Shown here: in pieces, positions 48,123 to 60,069 of the stretch
Layout: the number at the start of each line of letters is the position of its first letter
Numbering within the stretch: position 1 is the stretch's first letter
Source of the DNA: Hymenopus coronatus
Lineage: Eukaryota; Arthropoda; Insecta; Mantodea; Hymenopodidae
Length of the DNA: 64,000 nt
Assembly (NCBI GenBank): GCA_030762935.1
Contig: CM060900.1
Coordinates: 438,085,259-438,149,258, forward strand
Direction of reading: 5' to 3'
The notes under the pieces: generated by a model
Told to the model about the DNA's origin: nothing
Seen by the model: only the letters and a program-made list of their open reading frames with translations
Databases searched by the model: none
Made by a program: the position numbers and the translations under genes

Positions 48123-48970
48123 ATTGCCTCTCGTTCTCTGTTGAGGCACTTGTTGCTTCGTGGGATGAGTTTGAATATTCCCTCCTGGTAAAAAATCTTG
48201 TCCTTGTGTGCTCAGCACGATATCGTGAAGTGTTGCACCACCTCTTCTGAAGCGAGTTGTCGGCCTCCTAGGTGTTCCTGCAAGTGAGGAAATAGGTGAA
48301 GGTGGCTGGGAGCGAGATCCGGGCTGTAGGAAGGGTGGTCGAAAATATCGCAGCGAAACAGCTTCAACAGCGTGGTGGCCTTCTGAGCATATGGGGTCAC
48401 GGGTTGTCATGAAGGAAGATGAGACCCTCGGTGAGGAGTCCTGGCCGTTTTCTCCTGATTGTTTTGCGCAATCGTGTCATGGTCTCGTTGTGTCGGTCAG
48501 AGGTCACTGTGTGCCCTCCATCTAAAAACTCCACGATTATAGCACCCACGCTGTCCCAAAACACTGTCCCGTTACCGGCAGACGACGCCACCTTAAACTT
48601 CCATGTCTTTGGAGAAGAGGGGTGTTTCTATTCCATTGATGAGCGTTTACTGTTGGGGTTATAGTGGTGGATGCATGTTTTGTCACGCGTGACATTGCGG
48701 TGAAGAAAACTGTTCCTTTCCGTGGAGAACGTTTCAAAAGTTGCTGACTTCCCCATGTGCTTCTCCTTATATTGATTGGATAGATTTCGTGGCACTCATC
48801 GGGAACAAACTTTCCGATACTGCAGAATATCGTGAATATGTGATGAATGCTTCTAAAAGACATTCCCAGTTCTACCACCACATGTCGTAAGGTGATTCTC
48901 CTGTTGTTCTGAATTAATAAGTCTGCAAATGAAGCAAATATGGATGTAAAATTGTTCATTACAGCGTTTC
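48100..48970 (-). pseudogene. Mariner transposase pseudogene
   Basis: Minus-strand blocks in order are NNRRITLRHVVVELGMS near 48870-48920 (second DNA-binding helix), QLLKRS near 48735, and VTRDKTCIHHYNPNSKRSS near 48640-48695, where the usual TGDETW became TRDKTC but D remains. GTVFWDSVGAIIVEFLDGG and IRRKRPGLLTEGLIFLHDNP follow around 48410-48575, with the second D. After a frameshift at about 48405 comes DHPSYSPDLAPSHLHLFP, where the third catalytic D reads H. GIFKLIPRSNKCLN ends the gene near 48150. The copy is clearly dead. Terminal repeats could not be identified. Confidence 0.85.
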
Positions 48971-48999
48971 TAATTACCAATGCAAATATCTGCACTTAT

Positions 49000-50300
49000 A
49001 CCCCTAACAGCCTATGCGAAACCTTGATGTAAAGCTTGTAGTGTTACATTGTAGTCGGCATGGTGTTAAATAAAATTAAAAAGTGACTGAATAGAGGGAA
49101 ACAGAACTGTGTATTAATTCTTTCCTTTAGTAGGGGAATAACTACTGGCTTTAAGTAGCGTTTTACAAACATCTTAAACCCTTTAATGGTCTTTAGAATT
49201 TTTATGCAAATAACTGAAACTGTGGAAACCCTCCAGAAATAGCCTGTAGATCTTATTTTATTGCAAACCAAATATTGCGTGAACAAGTTTCCGTATTTAC
49301 TGCGGTCCAATAACAAAGTCTAAAAGCACTGGTTAAGTTATTCTTCCTAAATTCTGCGGAAAAATGTTTCACTCTGAAGCAATCTGTTGCATGATGTTTT
49401 GGGGTGTAACTTAAGAAATAAATATATTTATATTACTGCATGTATTTTTTTTACAAATTTTACTGAGATTCCAGTGTTATTATATTTATATGAATATCAC
49501 ATTTAATTCAAGATATTAAGTACTTCACAGATATTATTATGTAAGTGTATTGAATAGTCAAATAGCCCCACGTGCCTCAAACTTTAAGAGAATTGGTTGG
49601 CACTTAATAAATGAAGCTTTGATCCACACGCAGCAATTTAATTGGGTAATTTAAACAGCTTTGGTCACTGAATTATTATAATTTTTTAAAAGTTTTAGCA
49701 ATTTTAATCTCTAAGATTAATAATGTTTCCTATACATACGTTTCTTTTTGAAAATTACTGTTAGTGTTAAGATTATTTTGTCATTTGTAACTTTGCAGTA
49801 GCTAGTTCCGGGAAAGTTTAGTCTTTCTCAAATAAAATTCCTTCACATTTTGAAAGTTGATATATAGAGTTAAGTAAAACGCTGTTTAATGAAATAACAT
49901 GCTAAGAAACAAGTGTTTTGTACGACCTTTAAATGTCTGTAGAGTCTAAAGCAATGGGAGGACAACTACTTGTAATATAAAAATGAAATTTTCGATTTTT
50001 TTGAGCGTTTGAAGTCAAAATTTCACTCTGTGTCCCTTTTAGCGATTTTAGTCAAACATACCGATTTTTGGTGCAAAAAATGCACCGTATATTATAGTAC
50101 ATATTTTGAAAGTGTTTGAATCACCTAGCGTGGATGTAAAATATCTTTTGGAAGCAATTTTAATGCGTTGGGCTGGTTAAATGATTCTTCGTCTCAAATT
50201 TTAAGGTTATTTTTCTTATATAAACATTTGTTATGTATTTATTTATTTATTTATTTATTTATTTATAGTTTTCCAAAGGCAGTAACTCATTGCTATACAA
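49000..50300. other. No recognised feature, AT-rich
   Basis: Possible 5' flank of the mariner relic, followed by plain AT-rich sequence. No gene-like signal is visible. Confidence 0.5.
50236..50267. repeat. (ATTT)n microsatellite
   Basis: Perfect ATTT tetranucleotide tract of about 32 bases, just before family X copy 8. Confidence 0.92.
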
Positions 50301-50304
50301 AAAG

Positions 50305-51041
50305 TATGAGGTGCTGCATTCATATAACCTTCCACATATAAACTATTCTTAGAAAAGATTATTCTTTTACCTATATAATGCTAATCGAGATAAACGTTGG
50401 CCGTTGGTCTCACTACATGTTTCCTTGTAAGCAGAAGGGAAATCCCGGAATACTCTTGGCTAAAGCGATAGTCAAATCCTTTAAGGCCGGGTCGCTATGG
50501 GAAACAATTGAAATTACGCTCCCTGTGCTTGCAGGAGTAAACAAAAGAAGGCCAAAATGAGAGATGGCCTCCCGTTTCCAGAAAAGTTAAAATAGCTTAA
50601 AATTGTAACCAAATAACACGCAATATCTCCGAAACCCTTTAAAACATGCATGGCATAAATCGTGTGTTTTATCCAGTTCTACATTTCTTGTGTAATTAGT
50701 TTTTGCCTATATCTTACGGTTTACCGGTTATACAAAAGTTATACACAATGAGGAGTTTTGCTATTCCCAGACATTTTAAGATATACATTTCGTTTGTCAT
50801 GAAAATATCTTAAATATAGGTAAGACATTTTAATCAAAATCGTTGGTACCATTTTTAGAAACTCAAAACTTTCGAAAAATGTTCCATGTAAAGGGTAGTT
50901 GGGGACGGGGCAACTTTATTGAAAATGTTCAGGCTACATCCTTGGAAGATTCTGAATTTAAATACCTCGTTTGGTATTTAACCGACTTTTCGCTTTTGAG
51001 CAATGCTGCCAACATACACACACAAGGCCTTTTTCTAAAAA
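50305..51041 (+). repeat. Family X, copy 8, tail missing
   Basis: It starts with GGTGCTGCATTCATATAACC, a diverged head, and runs through AAACTATTCTTAGAAAAG, ATCTTACGGTTTACCGGTTA, GCTATTCCCAGACATTT and ATGTTCCATGTAAAGGGTAG. It ends in the CA-site segment (AACATACACACACAAGG), where copy 9 begins in the same direction. Confidence 0.85.
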
Positions 51042-52040
51042 TGTTATGTTTCATTCACGTAGCATTCTCTAGCTGTTCTAAATACAAACCATTCTTACAA
51101 AAGATTATTCGTTTTTCACTTAAAGCTACTCGAAGTAAACATTAGCATAACGGGCCTCATTACTTGCTTCATTGTAAGTAGAAGACAAATAAGGGAATAG
51201 ATTATGCTAAAGCGATTGTCAAAACCTTTATAAGTTGGTCGTTATGTGAAACAATGGAGGGTCGGTATTCTTTTCACTGTCCCGTTTGAGAAGAGTTAGG
51301 TAATTTAAAACTGAAACCTATTCAAGGAATATCTCTAAAACGGTCAACTCTACGAGCAAAACGTACATCACATAAATTATGTGTTTTACGGGGTCTACAT
51401 TTTTTGTGTATTACACTTTTGTCTATCTCTTACGGTTTCATCGTTAAGTATGCAAAATTCCGTAAAGCTCATCTAGAATAAAGTGGTCTTTACACGCTAT
51501 TCCCAGAAAGTTCAAAATGTGCATTTTATATGTGATGTAAATATCTTTAATATACGGTATTTTAAGCAAAATCTTTGGAGTCATTATTGAGAAAAACAAA
51601 CTTTTCAAAAATACTTCCATGTAAAGGGTAGTTTGTGGTGGGGGGTTTCCTTGTGTCGCATTCTTGAAAGATACTAAACATAAATAACAAGTTTAATCTT
51701 TAATGGTCTTCTCGTTTTTGAGCTATGCTATCCAGAGACCCACACGGACCATTTTATTAAAAGACAATCTTTGAACACCGGGGTCCTCAAAACTTATATT
51801 TCCGGTGGAATATCCATATTTAATTTTTGGGTGGAATACAAAACCGTCTCTACTCCTATGTACACTGCATGTGCGCACGTGCTATAGAAGTAAATATGTT
51901 TTTTTTTTTTTTTGTTTTTTTTTGACTCAAAGTTTCTCAAAACATATATCTCCGGTGAAATCTGGACGTGAAATTTTTGTGTGTAATTTAGTACCTTCTC
52001 TAGCTGCTATATAATCCGTTGTATATGTAATCTAGAGGAA
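51042..52040 (+). repeat. Family X, copy 9, with duplicated tail
   Basis: The head is at 51042 (TGTTTCATTCACGTAGCA, then AAACCATTCTTACAAAAG) and all internal landmarks are present. The tail TATTTCCGGTGGAATATCC near 51797 is repeated in diverged form near 51950 (ATATCTCCGGTGAAATCTGG) after a T-rich run. The family tail therefore occurs twice in tandem. Confidence 0.85.
51898..51924. repeat. T-rich run between two family X tails
   Basis: An almost uninterrupted poly-T stretch separates the two tail copies of family X copy 9. Confidence 0.85.
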
Positions 52041-52610
52041 GAAAAAAAAGTTTAATTTGTAATACTTTAATATTTTAGAAAGTCTCATGTGCCTTCTTAA
52101 AGCAGAGTTGTTCATAATAGGCTTGCTGATTATGCCCTAATGGATACTATTGTTATTTGTAGACACTTGAAGATCTTACTGTGTAGATTAACAAAAGGAA
52201 GATCTACACAGTGTTGGCACCACACTTTTCACTTTACGACAGCATCGCACAGACATTCGCCAAACGGCTATAATTTCTCATGAGGAGTTGTCCTTTTATC
52301 ACCATTACACATTTATGTGGGAGCTGTAGTTTTCTCCTGCAGTAAACAGGCGCGCCGTCTCTTCCCAGAAATTATGGCCTTCTGGTTAATGAATTAAGAG
52401 TGTCTGCATCACATACACCAATACACACAGCCATGCCAGAACCCCACAGCACTTGCTGAGTGACGATTCTTCGCCGGGAACGTTAGCACGTACACTGTGT
52501 ATCATACAGCACAGGGTTTTCGCTCCAGAAGTAGAGTGATAACATCCATAGGAGAAGAGTCCACAAGAAAGAGGGATATTTAAGGGTTTTGAGAGACACA
52601 TCAAGGCGAA
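52041..52610. other. No recognised gene; contains a short perfect stem-loop
   Basis: The palindrome ACTGTGTAGAT (52178-52188) and ATCTACACAGT (52202-52212) encloses a 13-base loop. The remainder, including two minus-strand frames of 72 and 86 codons, shows no domain. Confidence 0.5.
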
Positions 52611-52615
52611 AAACC

Positions 52616-52780
52616 GACGAAACGGTTCTGTGGTAACGTGTGAGGCTCACATTCGGGAGGTTCCGGGTTCGACACGGCACTTTGACCATTGAGTGTTTCG
52701 TGGTTTTCCCTTGGTCCGCAAGCCAAACTCCGGAGTGGTGCACTCTATCTTAATTCTCCTTTCCCTCATTTCATTTCCCT
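52616..52780 (+). repeat. tRNA-derived SINE, forward
   Basis: TTCTGTGGTAACGTGTGAGG (A-box-like) is followed by AGGTTCCGGGTTCGACACGG (B-box). The body has GTTTCGTGGTTTTCCCTTGG and AACTCCGGAGTGGTGC, and a pyrimidine-rich tail begins near 52755. It is not obviously related to families A, B or C. Confidence 0.65.
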
Positions 52781-52799
52781 TTCAGTTTCAACTGTATTT

Positions 52800-55700
52800 T
52801 CAAGTACCGCAATGTCGGTGCTATCTGGAAGATGGTGCAGTTAGTTATACTATGGAAAAATTACTCACTAAGAACAACCCGAGCGAGTTGTCTCGCCTGA
52901 TATGTTTGCTGCGTCGCCCTCCTTAGATTGCTCTCTGAAGGTGTGCACTGAAAAACTATTTTTTTTTTGTCTATGAGTGTATGATGTTTCTAGAGGTTTC
53001 TTCTCATAAAACTGATTTCACCATTTGGTAAAATTTGTCACTATAACTTGATTAAACAATTTTCAATGTAAATACACAATTCTAAGATGATACGTAAAAT
53101 AAGATCAGAGTACTCATAGATTGTGTAACTCCTTTCTCTCTTCTTAAGAGTACGTTTTGCCATCCCATACTTCCGATCATACGCTGAAAGGAATGTCCTC
53201 TCAGTGGGCAGAATACTATCAAATGATTCATGTAATTAAAACCAAGAAACTCCTTACGGGAAGGAGGCTGGTTCTTCTTATTTGGTCTAATAAAATAACC
53301 AAAAAGTGTAATTCTGATACGTTCTTTAGTGAAAATTCACCAATATAACCATTAAGGAACGATGACACTTCATCTGCATTTTTCTTTCCTGTCCTTCATG
53401 GTAAACAGAAAACTTTTCTGCTTTCTAGCTGTGAATGGAACATCCATTAACGACTAACTGTCTCAAATAGAAGATATCTTAATGTTATTGCTGCAGGTGT
53501 ATGTTTTGCATAAAGTTGAACACTGAGGTCACAATGTTTTCATCATTCATACCTTTTACCTTACTTTTCTTTGAAGCACTGGAAAATTTATTACTTCTTT
53601 TGTGAATGTTCAAATTGGGGGCTTTAATCGTATTTTTAATTCTTCACAAACACAGCACGTTTATGGGCATCAAATTGTTCTGCAAGGCTTTCCTTGAGAT
53701 AAATAGCATAAAAGTTGTATTTTACCTTAGTATTTAGTTGTTTCTCTTTAAAGAGTGAATACAAGTTACTAATTGATAAAGATGCATTTGAATAATGGAT
53801 TACTTTGCTTTGCTTTACTGGGAATATTTCAATGTGTTGCCGGATAAGCTTAAGTTCCTCTGCCTTTATATGGTTTCCGCTGGATCCCTTGGCGCTTGCA
53901 TCGTGTCGACTGCTGCGATAATGACAGGTTTATTCCACAAGGCATGTCAATAGGAGAACCCACACGACAGTTTGAAAATCCGGCCTTTGAACATTAATGG
54001 TCATCAATTATAATTGATTAGTAGAATTTTACTTTTAGAGGTAACAAACATAATTCGTTCTCGAAATGCTTTAATTGCTTTACACACTAGTTAAAGCGAG
54101 AAAACCATAACTCAAAAATGTTTATACTTTATTTTTCGGCAAGACCTGTAGGACATGTATGCTTCGCCCCTTCTACGTGACGTCTGAGTAACATGTCTTT
54201 TATGTTCTTCACTTTTTACACTTTTTTCAATGGAAACATCTACCACAGTCTTGTTTCCTGCAATTTTACAGATTTGAGAACGTGTTGGCAACGATTGTGC
54301 TCACAGGTGGGAAAGCAGAAAAGTACTGGGGTATGCCATTGCCTTAAGAACCCTTCTACTGTGCAGGCTTTTCTCGTATAAGATCTCCTGCACTTATAGT
54401 ATCAATGATATTTATGTTCAGAATGTGTGTTTGTGTGCATGAATACCGAAAAAGCCATCTCTCAATTTTCTAAAATAATTGATTAGGTTCTTTTCTGCAA
54501 CGACACATATCGTTATATTTTAAGTTTCCACAGAAACAATCTAGTGCATGCCTTCCTAGGATTAAATGAAGCAACAGAATAAAGTGATCAAATCAATGAA
54601 CAGGAGAAGACGTTTAATACCAGATTATGGGTTTTAAGTTGTTTTAGGTTCAGGAACAGTTTGATTCCTAGTGTATTCAGTAGCGAATTGGAGTAATTTA
54701 GAATATGGTGCCCTCTATTTAAAAAAATGCTTACATTAACCTCAAACCCTGATATGCAAGACAGCGCCGACTAGAAAACTGAGACACAGTTTTGATTCAC
54801 TTATACTATCGTTCTCTTGGAAAAATATAGGCTACTTAAACATGCCATCCACAATTATATTTTTCAACTCCTTGCCAACGTATTTGTAAAATATAAGAAA
54901 ATCTTTCACAGACTTTAGTCTTGATGAAAATAAAGGCTAATCACGACCTTCAAAACCGCCTCTGTCCTATTTTGAGCCCCTTGCTTACCGAGTATACGTC
55001 CAACGTCGGGTAAGACAAATGTTATAATATAATGTATTATGCAAGTAAAAAGAGAAAGTGTGCGGAGCGTGCCTGAGAACAGCCCAAACAAGATGTATAT
55101 GTGATCATTGGATAAAAAATGTGAGCAGTTGTGCACGAAATACCGAAGTATATGATATGTTGACCGGTTGGTGGCTAATGAGCAGCTTCTTTCAATAAAG
55201 AAATTAGTAGTTTATTTTTTCAATACTTTTGCGCTATGTTTTCTTCCTATACTGCTATGTAGATGTTTCTGGCCCAGAGGGGCGTTGTTGCTGCAGAGGA
55301 AGCAGTTTGGTGAGATAGAGGCGTTCAGACGATAAAGGTGCTTTTACCGAGTCATGGTCAGTTGAGTCAGGGTCTGACAGTGGCATAGCAGTTGAAGAGA
55401 GCAACGGCAGATATTCTCGTAGTGTCAGATATATATGTTTCCGTTTTGCAATGTAGATACATTTTCCCATCACCCATCTCTTCGGCTTCTTCTTATTTTC
55501 ATTCTCTAGACGTCTCTGCTTTTCCTTAAGTCTTCCTCGATTTCCCACCCCATCGTTGCTTCTAAAATTCCTTGGAACCATATGCAAGACAGTCTTTCTT
55601 CTTAGCGATGTTCATTTCATTGCATTCTTATGAAGTCTTTTATCTGCCATTGTATTAGTATGCCCGTAACATATTACTTGTTGTGTTGAATAAATTACAA

Positions 55701-56985
55701 ATTCAATTTTGTACATTCATTTCTTCTCTTTTAATCATGTTTCTAATTTATCTCTCCTAGATACCCTAGAAGAGCGTCTCCAATTATCCATTTCTTTCAC
55801 TATTAATTTTCTTTTTAATTGAAAATTTAGAGTTCAATCTTTAGAGCCAAAAGTAACAATACACAAAGTATTGTTCTATAAAATTTAGTTTTAGTTTACT
55901 TCGATATCTGCTTAACCCCTAAAATACCGTTTGTGGTATAAGAATAGTCTTAAACTTTTATTTCTTGTTTTCCATCTTGTGTAATTGTTACACACGTAGA
56001 GGAATATAAATATCTACGGGCAATTACCCTAGTCCTTCCTTCAGTACCAAATCTTGATTACTGTCTCCTATGGCATATATTTTGTCTTATGCATATTTAC
56101 CTAAAATACACATTTATTATATTCTTATTATTTTTACCGAAAGGTCCATGATTTGGCTTCTAAAAGGTCTCTAGCGCTATCTGCGTTGCTGAAGTTTGTG
56201 GCCGTCTTCATGCAAGGGAAGATTCACAGATATGATGATATTTCCTTTCTAAGGTTTTGCCGTGTTCCTTTAGTTTAAAACAAATTATTTGATTGCCATT
56301 AAGTTAATTATTTTATAGAATCCATCAAATCCAAACTTCTCTTCTTTGTGTCTATATTTTGAGGAATACATACCATCAACACCAATAAATTTGATAGTCA
56401 CCTCACTGCCAACTCCTAAAGCTGTTGCAGGGTTACACCTGGTAGATACCCTAGGGAATTACAGAACTCTAGTGGAAATGGCTTCGCAAGACCAGCAGTG
56501 AACTAGTTGGATAGATAGAACATACGCATCCCTTATAAGGACATGATGGAATCACAGCACTGGTAAGATGTACTCGTAACAGTGCTTCCCACCAAGCCTG
56601 AGGGGAATAGAGAAGACACGCTAACAAGAGCAACCGCGACACAGTAGGAATACTAAATTATGTATTGACAAAACTGTATACAGATGCAGCATCCCAGAAT
56701 ATCTAGTGTTCCGATATCTCTCTGATCGATAAAACTCTTCTGCTACTTGCTTAACACCGTCGTGTTCTCTGTGTAAGTCTTTCTATTGTGGTTCCTTTGA
56801 TTAAAGTGACCCTTCACAAGAAGTGGTCTTTATTCTTTCCCTAAAGTCTGTCTGTGATTAATGGCCTAGGTGTTCTATTCCGCCCAAAAATTAGATACTG
56901 CGAGCTCTTTTAAGGTCCATTAATTTAGAAATTAAAAGTTGTTTAGAGAAACGATCGTACGCACATATTTGGGTGTAAGTCAGTA
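52800..56985. other. No recognised feature over about 4 kb
   Basis: This is the longest stretch without a recognised element. It has short frames only, and no exon-like segment with matching splice sites and Ig or FN3 motifs that I can read. A weak minus-strand frame at 55255-55587 is listed separately. Confidence 0.5.
55255..55587 (-). other. 110-codon open frame of unknown nature
   Basis: The basic N-terminal half contains ENKKKPKRWVMGKCIYIAKR followed by an LTLREYLPLL segment. It is faintly reminiscent of the RRxWxxxxxxxR...LxxEL region at the start of PIF/Harbinger transposases. The match is too weak to call, and the frame may be chance. Confidence 0.2.
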
Positions 56986-56989
56986 TAAT

Positions 56990-57835
56990 TAAACTGATGT
57001 GTCCCATCCACATGACAGACTCTACCTATTCTGTAACAAATTATACTTGTAAACTATTCTTCTCTCTACGTCGTGCTAATCGAGACAAGCATTAATAGTT
57101 CCTTGCCGGGTCCTAAGTAGAAGGGAATATACTAGGCTAAAGGGACATCGAACCTTTTAAAACCCGGCTCTATGTAATAGTATTCAAAATCCATTTCCCT
57201 TGCATCACCAGGATGAAAAAAGTGAATAGCGACTTCACATTTGAATAAAATCAAAGTGTTGGAAATTTTAAAACCAATAAGCAGAAATATCTCGGAATTT
57301 GTTAGTTCTACAAAAAATGTGTGTAGCATAAATTGTGCGTCTTAAACGAGGTCTACAAGTTTTGTGTAGTAAGTTTTGTCTATCCCTTATACCTTACCAG
57401 TTATGCAAAAGTAACTCAGAATGATGAGGGTTTCAGAGATTATTTCCAACAAATTTGAGATATATATATAGTACGGTATGTTACTCAGCTATTAAGAGTC
57501 GTTTTTTAGATAATCAGAATTTCGAAAAATCTTCCAAGTAAAGAGTACCTTGTGGTGGGGAGATTTTCCTGAGAATCCTCCTGTCGCATCCTTGGAAGAT
57601 TCCAAAGCTAAATATCAAATTTGGTATGTAACGTAGGTATTTTCTGTTATACTGTTCATAGACCCACCCCCCCACACACACACTGGCACACACGGACATT
57701 TTTCTAAAATGTTTTATTCAAGGGTCATCAACACATAAACTTCCAGTGGAATCTCGGTACCAAATTCTTGGGTGGAATACATTACTTTCTCCATTTATTA
57801 TGTAACAAACATATTTCAAGGATGTGACAAACTAG
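56990..57835 (+). repeat. Family X, near full-length copy 10
   Basis: The head is CTGATGTGTCCCATCCACAT. The copy is collinear through AGAAGGGAATATACTAGGC, TACCTTACCAGTTATGC, TTCCAAGTAAAGAGTACC and a CA tract at 57668-57690. It ends near TTATTATGTAACAAACATAT. It is about 845 bases long, and with copy 2 gives the clearest head-to-tail structure. Confidence 0.85.
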
Positions 57836-57839
57836 CACA

Positions 57840-58135
57840 AGAAATTCCCCGCAGACGAAATTACTGTTTACATTGAATTGGTTGTTGTAGGCATTTACAC
57901 GTAAATCAACCGTAAAAATAACTCAAAAGTTCCAGTGGACATTAGGGTAATGGCGTACATTATACGGAGGATTATCTGATAGAATCATTTGTACGCGTAT
58001 TTTAACATTAGTTTTCCCTGAAGGATGTTTAATATTATCAAGCAAACTTAAACATATTTAGTGACTGTACTTCTTAATTCGTTTGTATTTTACTGTATTT
58101 ACACTTTTTAGAATAAATATTATAATTGCCCCATT
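57840..58135. other. Spacer between family X copies 10 and 11
   Basis: AT-rich sequence of about 300 bases with no recognised feature. Confidence 0.5.
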
Positions 58136-58139
58136 TGAG

Positions 58140-58878
58140 ATAGTTGTAGAGAAAAATACAGAAAGTAAATAAGGGAATACACTAGACCAAAGCAATAGCC
58201 AACTCTTTTAAAACATGGGTGCTATGAGGAACAATTAAAATTGAGTTCTCTTTGCTTGGTCAGGAGCAAAAAAATAGGGAGATGAAGCAAAAAATGATAT
58301 GCTGTTCCAGAGCAGTATTCAGCAATTTAAAATTGAAAGCAAAAATAAGGAATATCTTAGAAACGGTTAACTCTACAAAAAAAAAACTATATATGACATG
58401 AATAAGGTGTTTTATCGAGTTCTACATATTTTGTGCTGTAGGCTATCTCTTATGGTCTGCCAGTTATGCAAAAGTCGTTCAGAATGAAAACTATTTCATG
58501 TAAATATCTTTAATATACAGCATTTTAATCAAAATCGATGGGCCATTTTTTAGAAAATCAAACATTTTGGAAAATGTGCCATGTAAACAGTAGTTTGAGA
58601 GGGGTGAATTTCTCTGAAAATCTTCTTGTCCCGTCCTTGGAAGATAATAAACTTAATTACCAAGTTTAATGAACTTTTCTGTGCTATGCTATCCACAATC
58701 ACACAGAGGCGCACAGCCGTGTGTACACATACACAGAAACACACACATACAAATACTCACAGAAACACACTGATTTTTTTCTTTATTCACAGGTCCTTAG
58801 AGAATATATTTCCGAATTAAATCAAGGTATCAAAACTCTTGGGTGGAATACAATATTTTCTCTACCTACTAAGTACAT

Positions 58879-58919
<41 letters not shown>

Positions 58920-58930
58920 TGCTAAAGAAA
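58140..58930 (+). repeat. Family X, copy 11
   Basis: It begins around ATACAGAAAGTAAATAAGGG and carries the usual landmarks (TCTTATGGTCTGCCAGTTAT, ATGTGCCATGTAAACAGTAG). The GGCTATTCCC segment is missing near 58485. The CA-rich site is expanded at 58700-58765, and a second pure CA tract lies at 58881-58914 in the tail. Confidence 0.82.
58881..58914. repeat. (CA)n microsatellite
   Basis: Perfect CA tract of about 33 bases in the tail of family X copy 11, at the position of the TGTACATTGTACATA palindrome in other copies. Confidence 0.95.
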
Positions 58931-58974
58931 GTAAAACTACTTAGGACCTGCTCTCAAACAAGAAGTATATATAC

Positions 58975-59500
58975 ATATCTTTTAAAAGCTGGCCTTATGT
59001 GACTAATTGAAATTAGGTTCTCTTTGCAGGCCTAGCAGTAAAACAAAGGAGAGATGAAACGAAAGATGACTTCCCGTTTGAAAAAAATTTAATTCGATTA
59101 AAATTGATTCTAATAACAAGGAGAATTTTGTGTTTTAACGACATTTATATTTATTGTGCAGTAAGTTTTTGTCTAATTCTTACGGTTTACCAGTTATACA
59201 AAATTCAACTAAACTGAAGAGGTCTTCAGAGGCTATTCCCAGAACATTCAAGGTAAATATTTCGTTTGTCATAAATATATCTTAAACATATGATATTTTA
59301 ATGAAAATCGTTAGAATAATTTTTGAGAAATGAAAATGTTCCAAAAATGTTCCATGTAAAGGGTATTTGCCGCTGTATTTTCCTGAATATCTTGGTGTCG
59401 CATCCTTGTAAGTTACTGAACTTAATTACTAACTTTGGTATTTGACCTACTTTTTTTAGTTATGCATACACACACACGAGATAATTAATAGAAATGCTTG
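58975..59500 (+). repeat. Family X, copy 12, head and tail truncated
   Basis: It begins at TCTTTTAAAAGCTGGCC and has GCCTAGCAGTAAAACAAAGG, TCTTACGGTTTACCAGTTAT, AGGCTATTCCCAG and ATGTTCCATGTAAAGGGTAT. It ends at a short CA tract near 59465. Confidence 0.82.
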
Positions 59501-59504
59501 TGTT

Positions 59505-59610
59505 ATATATTTCCTTATAGTTACAAGAGAAATACGGAACATACTAGGCCAAAGCGATAATAAAACAGCATTTAAGAGATGGTCACTATGTGATATGTGC
59601 ATGTATACTT
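59505..59610 (+). repeat. Family X, fragment 13
   Basis: Only the segment AGAGAAATACGGAACATACT and GCCAAAGCGATAATAAAA through GATGGTCACTATGTGATA is present. It follows copy 12 in the same direction. Confidence 0.7.
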
Positions 59611-59744
59611 ACCTTACTTGCATAAAAGCAGGTGTTTAACATGAGCATCTGGATTGCGAACATGTTCATTATACCTGGAAAAATATTTTGATGCTTTAAT
59701 GCATATAAGTAGTATATGTTTCGCTTCGTAAACGGCTTAGCCTC

Positions 59745-60065
59745 CCTGTATTTGTAGGACTGACACTCCTTAGGACACCCTGCCTAGAGGTAAGAAGCTG
59801 TCGGGGAGCCTAACGGCACGACACCACAGAATGGAGAACCTGTTACAAGGGACGTAACATTAGGAAGAGGATATGTAAGCGAAATTGATGATAGGAAAGG
59901 TGATGATGGAGCAGTTGGTGGAATGCGTGGCAGGGGAAACCGGAGAACCCAGAGAAAACCCGCCCAGACGCTGCTTCGTCCACTTCAAATCCCACATGCG
60001 AGCGCCTGGGATCGAGCCCGGGCCGCCTAGAGGCGAGCGGGCTAACCACTAAACCACGGCGCCGC
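59745..60065 (-). repeat. SINE family B, near full-length, reverse
   Basis: On the minus strand the head begins GGCGGCGCCGTGGTTTAGTG (A-box) near 60065, and CCCGGGCTCGATCCCAGGCG is the B-box. The body has GAAGTGGACGAAGCAGCG, CTCTGGGTTCTCCGGTTTCC and CATTCCACCAACTGCTCC. The tail, GGCTCCCCGACAGCTTC on the minus strand, is the same subtype as at 15230. It is the best preserved head of the family. Confidence 0.87.
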
Positions 60066-60069
60066 CAGT

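Noticed and set aside
47979..48410. 143-codon minus-strand frame
   Set aside because: It crosses from the mariner relic through a CT tract into family X in a frame different from the transposase blocks; it is a by-product.
48537..48995. 152-codon minus-strand frame as an intact protein
   Set aside because: Only its N-terminal half is in the mariner frame; the rest reads the transposase out of frame.
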